This document shows positions 16,983-24,539 of a stretch of 64,000 nucleotides of DNA, in pieces. The translations under genes were made by a program, and so were the position numbers. Within the stretch, counting starts at the first letter, position 1. Each line of letters opens with the position of its first letter. The notes beneath the pieces were generated by a model, which saw only the letters and a list, made by a program, of their open reading frames with translations, had not been told where the DNA came from and did not search any database. Source of the stretch: Methanomassiliicoccus luminyensis B10 (GTDB lineage: Archaea; Thermoplasmatota; Thermoplasmata; Methanomassiliicoccales; Methanomassiliicoccaceae); contig NZ_CAJE01000012.1 in assembly GCF_000308215.1 (NCBI RefSeq), positions 630,894-694,893 of the forward strand, written 5' to 3'.

Positions 16983-18631
16983 CAGCGCCCTCCTCCCGCG
17001 CAGGCGCATGCACAGGCGCAAGCACAAGCGCAGTGGCAGCTGGCCCCGTGCCCGCCCGAGCCTTGGGCGACCGGCGGAGGTATGGGAACGGGATTGGTGT
17101 AGGGAACGACCTCGCGGGTCAGCCCCCTGATGTCCCTCACCACGTTCTCGCTGGAGGTCCGCACCTTGTCCACGTAGTCCTGGGCAATGGTCTTCACCCC
17201 CGGACCGGCTTCCTGCGGCCAGCCGGGGATCGGACCGTAGCGGGGATACAGGAGGATGGGGAGGGGGAAGATGTCCCTGCGCATCCTCGCTTCATAATCA
17301 CGGTCCAGCATCATCCAGCCGTTGCTCTCTTGGAGGGATCGGGAGAACTCCTCGGGCGTCTTGGCCTCGATGACCTGCTTCCAGGCCTTGTCGGCAATGG
17401 AGCGGTAATATGACCTGGTCGCCTCTATGTCGAAGCCTTGCACCTTCTTGGAGGTGGCGCGGATGAGGTCCACCATGGTGCCGCGGAGCCCCGTCCGGGA
17501 CACCGTGCCGTCGCCCTCGATCGCTCCCAGGTACGCCGTCTCGTAGTCATGGTCGCCCTGGTCGGAGAGCTTCTCCAGGCGCATGGGCATCTGATCGGAC
17601 AGCACCCGTACCTTGTTCTTATTGATAAGCCCGAAGAGGATCATGGTAGCGATCGTATCCAGGGGTTTTTCCAGCACCACCGCCGCCTCGATTGCGGTAA
17701 GGTCCCTGCGGGGTCCCGCCCCGACCACGTTCATCTCCGGCTCGAAGTAGTCCTCCCTCCTTTTCCTGGCCTTGGCGATGCTGACGATGATGACGACCAT
17801 AACCACGGCGATGAGGATGAGGGGCAGCAACAGGCATACGAGCGTGCCAAGGTCCCCGAGAAGGCCGCCCGAGCCGCCCGGCTCGAAGAAGGCGTCCACG
17901 TATTCCTGGGGGAACCCGGCGCCGACGTTGTAGGCGCCCCTCTCCTGGTCCACCGGATCCACACCGGTGAACTGCCAGGTGGCGGCCATCCGTCCGGTCG
18001 CCTCATCGATATAGAGCGCGTCGTAGGGATGGTCCTGCAACCACATGACCTGGGAAATATTGGTGAAGCCTGCGGGCATCAATATGGTGGCGTTCAGGAG
18101 CCCAGTGTTGCCGACCTGCATGTCCGGATCGAACCAGGCGGGCTTGAACTGCACCCCCACGGTCCCGTCCACGACCTCGTTCCGGTACACCATGTGCGGG
18201 TTGTTCACGTGGAAGTTCAGGACGAAGGAGCCGGTGCGCTCTATCTCCTCAATGGTGACTTCATCGAACTCCACGGCCAGGCCGACGTCGACATACGGGG
18301 AGGGATGTATCAGCTTGGGCGAATAGGCCACCCCGTCGACCACTATGCTGGCCTGGGCCGAGTTAGCGTCGTAATAGCTGTTGGGAAGCCCCACGTCCAC
18401 GCCGTCAAGGAACGCCACATTGTCGAAGCGGAAGACGTAATCGATGTCCACGCTGCCGTCCTGGATCACGGTGACGTTCACCCGCTCCTCGGCCACGGAG
18501 AAGGAGTACTCCTGGGCCTCCGCCGCGAACGTCGGAACGAGCGGGAGCGGGACGAGAACGCTGAACAATATCAAGACGGAGACAAGGAGGGAGCGCGATG
18601 ACGCTGCCCATCTCTTGGAAGGTGGGGTCAC
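16982..18631 (-). CDS. DUF2207-like membrane protein with cysteine-alanine repeat C-terminal tail
   Basis: 549 residues from a GTG that overlaps the upstream stop (GTGA). It has a signal/anchor helix (about residues 15-36), an extracellular beta-rich DUF2207-like region (40-250), one membrane helix (about 264-286) and a basic stop-transfer (KARKRRED). The cytosolic part begins with DLTAIEAAVVLEKPLDTIATM, the winged-helix-like segment seen after the helix in DUF2207 proteins. The end is Pro-rich, then SCHCACACACACACAGGGR, with seven Cys at every second residue (532-544). The tail sits on the cytosolic side where the adjacent radical SAM/SPASM enzyme could act. Codons for Cys and Ala vary along the tail, so it is kept by protein-level selection. 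Function unknown. Confidence 0.85.
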   Translation of the reverse strand: MTPPSKRWAASSRSLLVSVLILFSVLVPLPLVPTFAAEAQEYSFSVAEERVNVTVIQDGSVDIDYVFRFDNVAFLDGVDVGLPNSYYDANSAQASIVVDGVAYSPKLIHPSPYVDVGLAVEFDEVTIEEIERTGSFVLNFHVNNPHMVYRNEVVDGTVGVQFKPAWFDPDMQVGNTGLLNATILMPAGFTNISQVMWLQDHPYDALYIDEATGRMAATWQFTGVDPVDQERGAYNVGAGFPQEYVDAFFEPGGSGGLLGDLGTLVCLLLPLILIAVVMVVIIVSIAKARKRREDYFEPEMNVVGAGPRRDLTAIEAAVVLEKPLDTIATMILFGLINKNKVRVLSDQMPMRLEKLSDQGDHDYETAYLGAIEGDGTVSRTGLRGTMVDLIRATSKKVQGFDIEATRSYYRSIADKAWKQVIEAKTPEEFSRSLQESNGWMMLDRDYEARMRRDIFPLPILLYPRYGPIPGWPQEAGPGVKTIAQDYVDKVRTSSENVVRDIRGLTREVVPYTNPVPIPPPVAQGSGGHGASCHCACACACACACAGGGR

Positions 18632-18996
18632 CACTTCGGTTCCTCCTCGAACGCATAGATGGTCCCGCAGTAGGGGCACTTGACCACCACGCCTCCGTCC
18701 ACCACCCTGAGGTCCTTGTCCTCCAGCGCCGCGCCGCAAGAGCGGCACTTCAGCTCCCTCTGTTTCAGCTCTCCGGAGCCGCCCATCTTAACATTGAAGG
18801 TCTGGTTTATCAGCTTGGGCTTGGACGCCTCGATCCTCTCATAACGGTAGACAAAGAAGAGGAGCAGGGCCGCTATAGCGAGGAACACTCCGCCCGCCAG
18901 GATGTTCTCCGTCCCCGAAGCGATGACGAATATCGCTCCGAGCAATATCATGAAGATAGCCAGGAAAAGCAGCAGGGCGGACGCGATGCGGTTCAT
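18628..18996 (-). CDS. Small membrane protein with C-terminal zinc ribbon
   Basis: 122 residues. Two hydrophobic helices occupy about residues 5-50, followed by a soluble domain ending in a zinc ribbon, CRSCGAALEDKD...VKCPYCGTIYAF. ATG 18996 is preceded by GAGGCGG with good spacing; the longer frame upstream is not supported. Its stop overlaps the GTG of the DUF2207-like gene (GTGA), so it is the first gene of the three-gene operon with the radical SAM enzyme. A CTTTATGATT tract (19015-19024) may be the promoter. A role as assembly or scaffold partner is only inference. Confidence 0.75.
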   Translation of the reverse strand: MNRIASALLLFLAIFMILLGAIFVIASGTENILAGGVFLAIAALLLFFVYRYERIEASKPKLINQTFNVKMGGSGELKQRELKCRSCGAALEDKDLRVVDGGVVVKCPYCGTIYAFEEEPKW

Positions 18997-19132
18997 GCGA
19001 ACCGCCTCATGCTGATGCCGAATCATAAAGCTGACCTTTCCGCAGTGAGATGAAAACGTTGTAAACCGGCCTTCCAAAACAGGCGCATCATGTACCGAGG
19101 ACGGGATCCGATCTGATGGCCGCACCGGGAGG

Positions 19133-19981
19133 TCACCCAAGCTCGAAGCTGGTAACCCCGAAGACCTTGCCCAGGGGGACATTGGGAGCATATTTCGTAT
19201 ATATGCGGGCAGTGGTGAATACCTCCTCCATGTGATGGTCCTGGGCCATGGCCATCCCCTCAACGTTCGGCTCCGGGACGTCCAGGAAGAACCTCTCGCC
19301 CGGAACTTTCGATATCAGGCCTCTGAGGATCTTCTCGGCCGTCCTACCATCCTCGGCAAAGAGGGGGCCGATCTTATGGGCGACCCCGCACTCCCTTATC
19401 ACGCCATAGCCTGCGAGCTCCCCTCCCCGGAACGAGGCCAGAGCAACTGAATCCTCTTGAGCGGTGAAGTAACGCAGGAAGGCTTCACGGGGAGCGGAGA
19501 AGATGGCCTGATCATAGGAGACCACCTGGTCGAGGTTCAGCTCGGTGATGGGCTGTAGGCCATCAGGCCTTTCGCCTCCGCCCCACCCCTGGAAGCGGTG
19601 GTTCCAGTGCGCGAACTTGAAGCCGTATTGCAGGTAGGTCGGGAGCATCGCTTTAACGCCGTCAGCCCCCAGGTTCCTCTCCCGGGAGCTCTCCAGAACG
19701 AACCTGAGGATCGCCCTGCCGATGCCGCTACCCCGCAGGTCCTTTCGCACGATGTAGAATCCGCCGAACCTGAGGTCCCCAGGATAGTCGACGAGGGATA
19801 CAGAAGCTACCATCTCATCGTCGATCGTACCTGCGAAAAAGCCGTCAGGATATGACCGATAAAAGACCCCAGCATCATGAACACCGGGATTCCAGCCCTC
19901 CTCGGCCGCCCATCCAACGGCCGTGTCGAGCTCCTCCCGGCTCATTCTCCGGATTGTCAACGGTCCCTCAGGTCGGCACAT
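19133..19981 (-). CDS. GNAT-family N-acetyltransferase
   Basis: About 282 residues. The N-terminal GNAT domain contains the acetyl-CoA loop RKDLRGSGIGRAIL near residue 90 after the beta4 strand GFYIV. The C-terminal half is a second, degenerate GNAT-like unit, as in YitH/DUF1248-type proteins. A TATA box (AGAAATATAATATT, 20011-20024) lies about 37 bp upstream of ATG 19981. The in-frame GTG 19999 would be too close to it, so I start at 19981. Substrate unknown. Confidence 0.78.
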   Translation of the reverse strand: MCRPEGPLTIRRMSREELDTAVGWAAEEGWNPGVHDAGVFYRSYPDGFFAGTIDDEMVASVSLVDYPGDLRFGGFYIVRKDLRGSGIGRAILRFVLESSRERNLGADGVKAMLPTYLQYGFKFAHWNHRFQGWGGGERPDGLQPITELNLDQVVSYDQAIFSAPREAFLRYFTAQEDSVALASFRGGELAGYGVIRECGVAHKIGPLFAEDGRTAEKILRGLISKVPGERFFLDVPEPNVEGMAMAQDHHMEEVFTTARIYTKYAPNVPLGKVFGVTSFELG

Positions 19982-20044
19982 AGCGTTCGCGGGGTCCACA
20001 TGAACGGACGAATATTATATTTCTCCCATGAAATATGGTTGGGT

Positions 20045-20080
20045 TAAAAGAAAAATAGAGAGGTCCAGAGACCTCTCTAT
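20045..20080 (-). terminator. Hairpin plus T-tract terminator of the beta-helix protein gene
   Basis: A perfect 11-bp inverted repeat (ATAGAGAGGTC / GACCTCTCTAT, 20055-20065 and 20070-20080) with a 4-base loop. On the minus strand it is followed by TTTTTCTTTT. It sits 17 bp beyond the stop of the 20097-21515 gene. Confidence 0.8.
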
Positions 20081-20096
20081 TGGATTTTCCGTTGCC

Positions 20097-21515
20097 TCAG
20101 GGCGCCTTCGGCCTCCTCGCGTACATCAAGGAGAGAGCGACCGCGGTTATCCCGACGATCAGGCCCACCGCCCCCAGGACGAGCGGCAGGGAATCCCCCT
20201 TGACCTCGCTGAGTTCCTTCTGGGTGGAGGACAGATCGTCCTGCGCCACATTGAGATCGGACAAGGCGCCCTCAAGTGCCTCGTTTAGGTCGTCCACCTG
20301 TCCCTGCAGGCGGTCTAGATCTTTCTGCTGCTGGTCGACGTAGGTGACGTGCACGGATGAGCTCACCTCAGGGAAATCGCCCATCGACCTCGCCTTGATC
20401 GTGTTGTCGCCTTCCAGGAGAGCGACCACTGCCGAGAACGTGCCGTCGTTCCCCACGATCACCTGTAAGCCGTTGATGATCAATCCGTATCCCGGGGTCG
20501 CCGTCCCGGTGACCAGCACCGTGGGCGTATGGACCACCGAACAGCACGCCGGCGAGGTTATCTTTACCTCGAACGACTCAAGGGCCAACGGGTACAGGTC
20601 CTGGCTGCTGCCGTGGTCTATGTCATACGGCGCGTCGACGATACCGTCCTTATCCAGGTCGGGCGAGGTCCAGTCGCTCCAGTAGTTGCCGTAGTACGGG
20701 TACGAGGAGGAGTTCCAGTAGTTCGTTCCGCTGATGTCGACGGCCTGGGGGACTTTAATGTTATCCTTGAAAATGTTGCCGTAGATGATGTTGCCCGAGC
20801 TGCCGGTCGCAACGACCCCATACTGCAAGTTGCCAATGAGGCTGTTGTTCACGATGGTGTTCCCATCGCTTCCCATTTCTATGAAAATGCCTTGCCAATC
20901 GCCGGAGCACATGTTTTTCTCGATGAAGTTGTCATCCGAGCCGTCGCTCAGCAGTATGCCAGTACCACTATCGTCGCCGCTGCAGTTGTTGTCCTTGATG
21001 ACATTATTATTCGAGGAACGGAGGTAGATGCCGTGATAGTTACTACCACTGCAGTTATTGTTCGCGATGATATTATCATCAGAGAATTGTAGTTTCATCC
21101 CAGGACCAGCATTGCCGTTGCACTTGTTGCTACCTATCGTGGTGTTTTTTACATTGTAAAGCGTCAATCCTGTACCGGTCCCCCAGGGATCGCTGACATA
21201 ATCAGCATCATATAACGTGCAGCCGCGAATGACCAGATGAGCGGTGGTGTTGCCGATGTAGATGGCAGCTCCACATCCAGTAGCGTTGATGTCCAGGTTC
21301 TCGATGATGTATGGATCAAGGGCGGTCCCGGAACCGTCCCATCCTTCCGATTGTATGAGGTCCTCAAGCTCCGCATCGCTGTCCACGCATATGACGTCGT
21401 GCGGGGCAAGCGCATCGTCCGCCAGTGTCGTGGCAGTCGCTCCGGATAAGGCGATGATCGATGTGATCAGGGTCATCGCCGCAATAATACTGTTCCTTTT
21501 GCTAGCATGGTTCAT
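20097..21515 (-). CDS. Secreted parallel beta-helix surface protein with C-terminal membrane anchor
   Basis: 472 residues. A signal peptide (IIAAMTLITSIIALSGATATTLA) is followed by a NosD/PbH1-type right-handed beta-helix of about 8 Asn/Gly-rich turns (for example SDDNIIANNNCSGSNYHGIYL). An Ig-like segment (about residues 315-395), a coiled coil (QQQKDLDRLQGQVDDLNEALE) and a membrane helix ending in RRPKAP follow. It should be displayed outside the cell; PbH1 proteins often bind or cleave polysaccharide, but no catalytic residues are evident. TATA-like tracts (21535-21545 and 21562-21572), GGAGG before the ATG, and a downstream terminator make it a stand-alone unit. Confidence 0.85.
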   Translation of the reverse strand: MNHASKRNSIIAAMTLITSIIALSGATATTLADDALAPHDVICVDSDAELEDLIQSEGWDGSGTALDPYIIENLDINATGCGAAIYIGNTTAHLVIRGCTLYDADYVSDPWGTGTGLTLYNVKNTTIGSNKCNGNAGPGMKLQFSDDNIIANNNCSGSNYHGIYLRSSNNNVIKDNNCSGDDSGTGILLSDGSDDNFIEKNMCSGDWQGIFIEMGSDGNTIVNNSLIGNLQYGVVATGSSGNIIYGNIFKDNIKVPQAVDISGTNYWNSSSYPYYGNYWSDWTSPDLDKDGIVDAPYDIDHGSSQDLYPLALESFEVKITSPACCSVVHTPTVLVTGTATPGYGLIINGLQVIVGNDGTFSAVVALLEGDNTIKARSMGDFPEVSSSVHVTYVDQQQKDLDRLQGQVDDLNEALEGALSDLNVAQDDLSSTQKELSEVKGDSLPLVLGAVGLIVGITAVALSLMYARRPKAP

Positions 21516-21534
21516 AACCCAACCTCCGAATGAT

Positions 21535-21572
21535 ATTTATTTAGAGCTATTATAGATTCTCTATTTATAAAA
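21535..21572 (-). promoter_or_regulatory. AT-rich promoter region of the beta-helix protein
   Basis: Minus-strand TATA-like elements TTTATAAATAG (21562-21572) and CTAAATAAATA (21535-21545) upstream of the ATG at 21515, with GGAGG between. Which one is used cannot be decided from sequence. Confidence 0.45.
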
Positions 21573-21676
21573 CATCTATAGCGGTTGCCAGCATGATGCC
21601 TCAGCGCACGCTGGATACAGGTGATCGCCACCCGCCATCGTTCGAGATGATCGAAAAAATAGAAGGAAGAAGGTGT

Positions 21677-22792
21677 TTACTGGGCCGAGCGGACCAGGTC
21701 GACGATGGCGTCCCCGGCCTGCTTGGTGGTGAGCGCGCCGCCCATGTCAGGCGTGACCATTTTTTGCTTCATGGCCATCTTGACCGCCCACTCGATGAGC
21801 TTGCCGATGTCCGGCCGCCCCAACTGGTCGATCATCATCTTCCCGGCCAGGATGGCGGCGATGGGGTTTGCTTTCCCCTGGCCGGCGATGTCCGGCGCGG
21901 AGCCGTGCACCGGCTCGAACATGGAGACCCCGTTCGGGTTGATGTTGCCCGAAGCGGCGACGCCGAGGCCGCCCATGATCTCCGCCCCGATGTCCGTCAG
22001 AATGTCCCCGAACATGTTCGGACAAGCGACGATGCCGAAGCGCTCCGGCGCCCGCACCAGGGCCATGGCCATGGCGTCGACGTACATGTACTCGACCGGG
22101 ATGCCGTGCTCCTTGGACTTCTGGGAGAACACCTCCCTCCACATTCCGTACAGCGAGGTGCACACGTTGGCCTTGTCCACGGCGGTCACCTTGGGCCTGC
22201 CCATCTTCTTGGCCAGTTCGAAGGAGTAGTCGGCGAAGCGCTCGATGCCCCTGCGGGACATCATGCCGATCTCGAAAGCATAGTCGTCCGCGGAGGTCGA
22301 GCTGGAGGAGAGCGTGAGATCGATGTCGTACAGCTTCCTCTTCAGCTCAAGGTCCACGGCGTCGCTCCGGCCCTTCAGCACGCCGCCCGCGCCCATGTAG
22401 AAGTCCTCGGTGTTCTCCCGGAGGAAGATTATATCGAAGTTCTTCTCCCCCTTGAGGGGGGTGTAGGGGTGCCAGGCCTTGGATGGCCGCATGTTGATGT
22501 ACTGGTCGAAGGTTGTGCGCATCTTGATGAGGATGCCTTTCTCCAGTATGCCCGGCGCGACCCGGGGGTCGCCGATGGCGCCAAAGTACACCGCCTGGTT
22601 CCTCTTCATCAAGGCGATATCGTCGTCGGTCAGGAGCTCTCCGGTCCTGAGGTACCGGTCCGAGCCGAGGTCCATATACTCCAGCTGCAGCTCCACGTGC
22701 TCAGTACCGCAGGCCGCCTGGAGCACCTTCACTCCCTCGGCGATGACCTCCTTGCCGATCCCGTCGCCAGGCGCCACGGCTACTTTGAACAT
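21677..22792 (-). CDS. leuB: 3-isopropylmalate dehydrogenase (isocitrate/isopropylmalate family)
   Basis: 371 residues from ATG 22792. Hallmarks are GDGIGKEV near the N-terminus, the substrate loop FDQYINMRP, LRENTEDFYMG, the Lys of TAVDKANV, and the metal/NAD segment ACPNMFGDILTDIGAEIMGGLG followed by PVHGSAPDIAGQGKANP. The RENTEDFYMG form is closer to the tartrate/malate-dehydrogenase-like branch than to E. coli LeuB. The position at the end of leuA-leuC-leuD argues for leucine synthesis, but the methanogen homologue AksF (coenzyme B synthesis) is a possible alternative role. It overlaps leuD by 13 bp. Confidence 0.85.
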   Translation of the reverse strand: MFKVAVAPGDGIGKEVIAEGVKVLQAACGTEHVELQLEYMDLGSDRYLRTGELLTDDDIALMKRNQAVYFGAIGDPRVAPGILEKGILIKMRTTFDQYINMRPSKAWHPYTPLKGEKNFDIIFLRENTEDFYMGAGGVLKGRSDAVDLELKRKLYDIDLTLSSSSTSADDYAFEIGMMSRRGIERFADYSFELAKKMGRPKVTAVDKANVCTSLYGMWREVFSQKSKEHGIPVEYMYVDAMAMALVRAPERFGIVACPNMFGDILTDIGAEIMGGLGVAASGNINPNGVSMFEPVHGSAPDIAGQGKANPIAAILAGKMMIDQLGRPDIGKLIEWAVKMAMKQKMVTPDMGGALTTKQAGDAIVDLVRSAQ

Positions 22793-23274
22793 CTTTTGGC
22801 CTCCTTCAGGCGCGCCATCAGGCCGCCGGAGCTTATGAGGTCCTTGACGTACTGGGGGTACTGCGGGAACGTCCACGACTTCCCGGTGGTCTCGTTCCTC
22901 ACGGTCCCTTTGTCCACGTCCACCGACAGCACGTCCCCTTCGGACGCCTCCACCTTGCATTCGACCAGCACCAGGCCGAGGTTTATGGAGTTGCGGTAGA
23001 AGATGCGGGCGAACGACTCCGCCACCACGCAGGTGATCCCGGCTTGCAGTATGGACCGCGGGGCATGCTCCCTCGAAGAGCCGCACCCGAAGTTCTTGCC
23101 GGCCACGATGATGTCGCCCTTCCGGACGTTCTTGGCGAGGTCGGGGCGCACCCTCTCGAAAAGGAAATCGCCCAGGCAGTTGTTGTTCTGGCTGATGAGC
23201 CGGTCCGCGGGTATGATCTGGTCCGTGTCCACGTGGTCCGCGAACTTCCAAACGTTGCCTCTGATAGCATCCAT
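22780..23274 (-). CDS. leuD: 3-isopropylmalate dehydratase small subunit
   Basis: 164 residues, the swivelling aconitase-family domain. It shows VDTDQIIPADRL, the conserved GKNFGCGSSREHAP loop, and AESFARIFYRNSINLGL. Archaeal small subunits of this length pair with a separate ~420-residue large subunit, as here. ATG 23274 is preceded by GAGGTGATT; an upstream GTG (23283) is less likely. Ends inside leuB. Confidence 0.92.
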   Translation of the reverse strand: MDAIRGNVWKFADHVDTDQIIPADRLISQNNNCLGDFLFERVRPDLAKNVRKGDIIVAGKNFGCGSSREHAPRSILQAGITCVVAESFARIFYRNSINLGLVLVECKVEASEGDVLSVDVDKGTVRNETTGKSWTFPQYPQYVKDLISSGGLMARLKEAKRCSK

Positions 23275-23284
23275 GTGAATCACC

Positions 23285-24532
23285 TCAGTCCGGGGCCACG
23301 ATCTTCCCGGCGATGGCGCTCGCGGCGACGACCGCCGGCCCGGCCAGGTACACCTCGGAGTCCTTGTGCCCCATGCGGCCTATGAAGTTGCGGTTGGTGC
23401 TGGCGACGCACTTCTCACCTTTCGCGAGCACGCCCATGTGCCCGCCCAGGCAGGCCGCGCAGGTCGGCCCCGAAACGAACGCCCCGGCCTCCACGAACTG
23501 GGCCAGGAGGCCCTCGTCCAGGGCTTGCTTGTACACCGGAACCGACGCGGGCACCACGATCATGCGCACGTCCGGGTGGACCTTCTTGCCCCTGATGATC
23601 GCCGCGGCCGTCCTCAGGTCCTCGATGCGCCCGTTGGTGCAGGAGCCCAGGAAGGCCTGGTCGATGGTGACGTCGACGTCCCTGGCGCTCCGCCCATTGC
23701 TGGGCAGGTGCGGCATCGCCACCATGTAGTCGAGCGAGCCCAGATCGTACTCCAGGGTCTTCCAGTAGCGGGCGCCCTCGTCGGCGGCGACGGGGGCGTA
23801 GGGGCCGCGCACCTTTCCCTTGAGGAACGCTTCGGTGGCCGCGTCGCACGGGAATATGCCGGCCTTTCCGCCGGCCTCGATGGCCATGTTGCTGATGGTC
23901 AGCCGATCGGACACGGTCACGTTGGCGACCCCGGGGCCGGAGAACTCGAAGGCCTTGTAGTTCGCGCCGTCCACCCCGATGTCGGTGATGATCTTGATGA
24001 TGAGGTCCTTGCCGGAAACTTGCTTCCTGAACTTCCCGGTGAGCTTGACGTTGATGGCCTCGGGCACCTTGAACCACAGCCGGCCCTCGGCGAAGCATGC
24101 CGCGGCCTCGGAACTGCCGATGCCGGTGGAGAACGCGTTGATCCCGCCGTAGGTGCAGGTGTGGGAATCCGCTCCCACTATCAGCCGGCCGGGGGCGGCG
24201 TAGCCCTCGTCCACCATGACCTGGTGGCACACCCCGCTCCGTCCGACCTCGAAGTAGTTCTTGATCCCGTACTTCTTGACGAACCGGCGCATCTCCGCGG
24301 CCTGCTCGGCCGAGGCGACATCCTTGTTGGGGACGAAGTGATCGGGGATCAGAACGATCTTATCGCGCATGGGCTCGCACTCCAGCGCCTCGAACTCTTG
24401 GAAGGCGAGGGGGGCGGTGACGTCGTTGGCCATGACGTAATCGATCTCCGCCTCCACTATCTGGCCGGCGCGCGCGTCGGTGCCGGACCTGGCGGACAAT
24501 ATCTTCTCGGAAATGGTCTTGGGTGCTGTCAT
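23285..24532 (-). CDS. leuC: 3-isopropylmalate dehydratase large subunit
   Basis: 415 residues, aconitase-family large subunit that isomerises 2- to 3-isopropylmalate. The 4Fe-4S ligands are in GSCTNGR and CAACLGGH, and the active-site segments GADSHTCTYGG and NRNFIGRMG are present. The size and pattern match the archaeal LeuC/HacA type, whose members may also accept homoaconitate-like substrates. It lies 10 bp before leuD and 7 bp after leuA. Confidence 0.92.
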   Translation of the reverse strand: MTAPKTISEKILSARSGTDARAGQIVEAEIDYVMANDVTAPLAFQEFEALECEPMRDKIVLIPDHFVPNKDVASAEQAAEMRRFVKKYGIKNYFEVGRSGVCHQVMVDEGYAAPGRLIVGADSHTCTYGGINAFSTGIGSSEAAACFAEGRLWFKVPEAINVKLTGKFRKQVSGKDLIIKIITDIGVDGANYKAFEFSGPGVANVTVSDRLTISNMAIEAGGKAGIFPCDAATEAFLKGKVRGPYAPVAADEGARYWKTLEYDLGSLDYMVAMPHLPSNGRSARDVDVTIDQAFLGSCTNGRIEDLRTAAAIIRGKKVHPDVRMIVVPASVPVYKQALDEGLLAQFVEAGAFVSGPTCAACLGGHMGVLAKGEKCVASTNRNFIGRMGHKDSEVYLAGPAVVAASAIAGKIVAPD

Positions 24533-24539
24533 CGTGATC

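Noticed and set aside
16982-17045. The Cys-Ala tail as a DNA microsatellite or assembly artefact
   Set aside because: Codons differ between repeats and the frame continues to a normal stop overlapping the next start.
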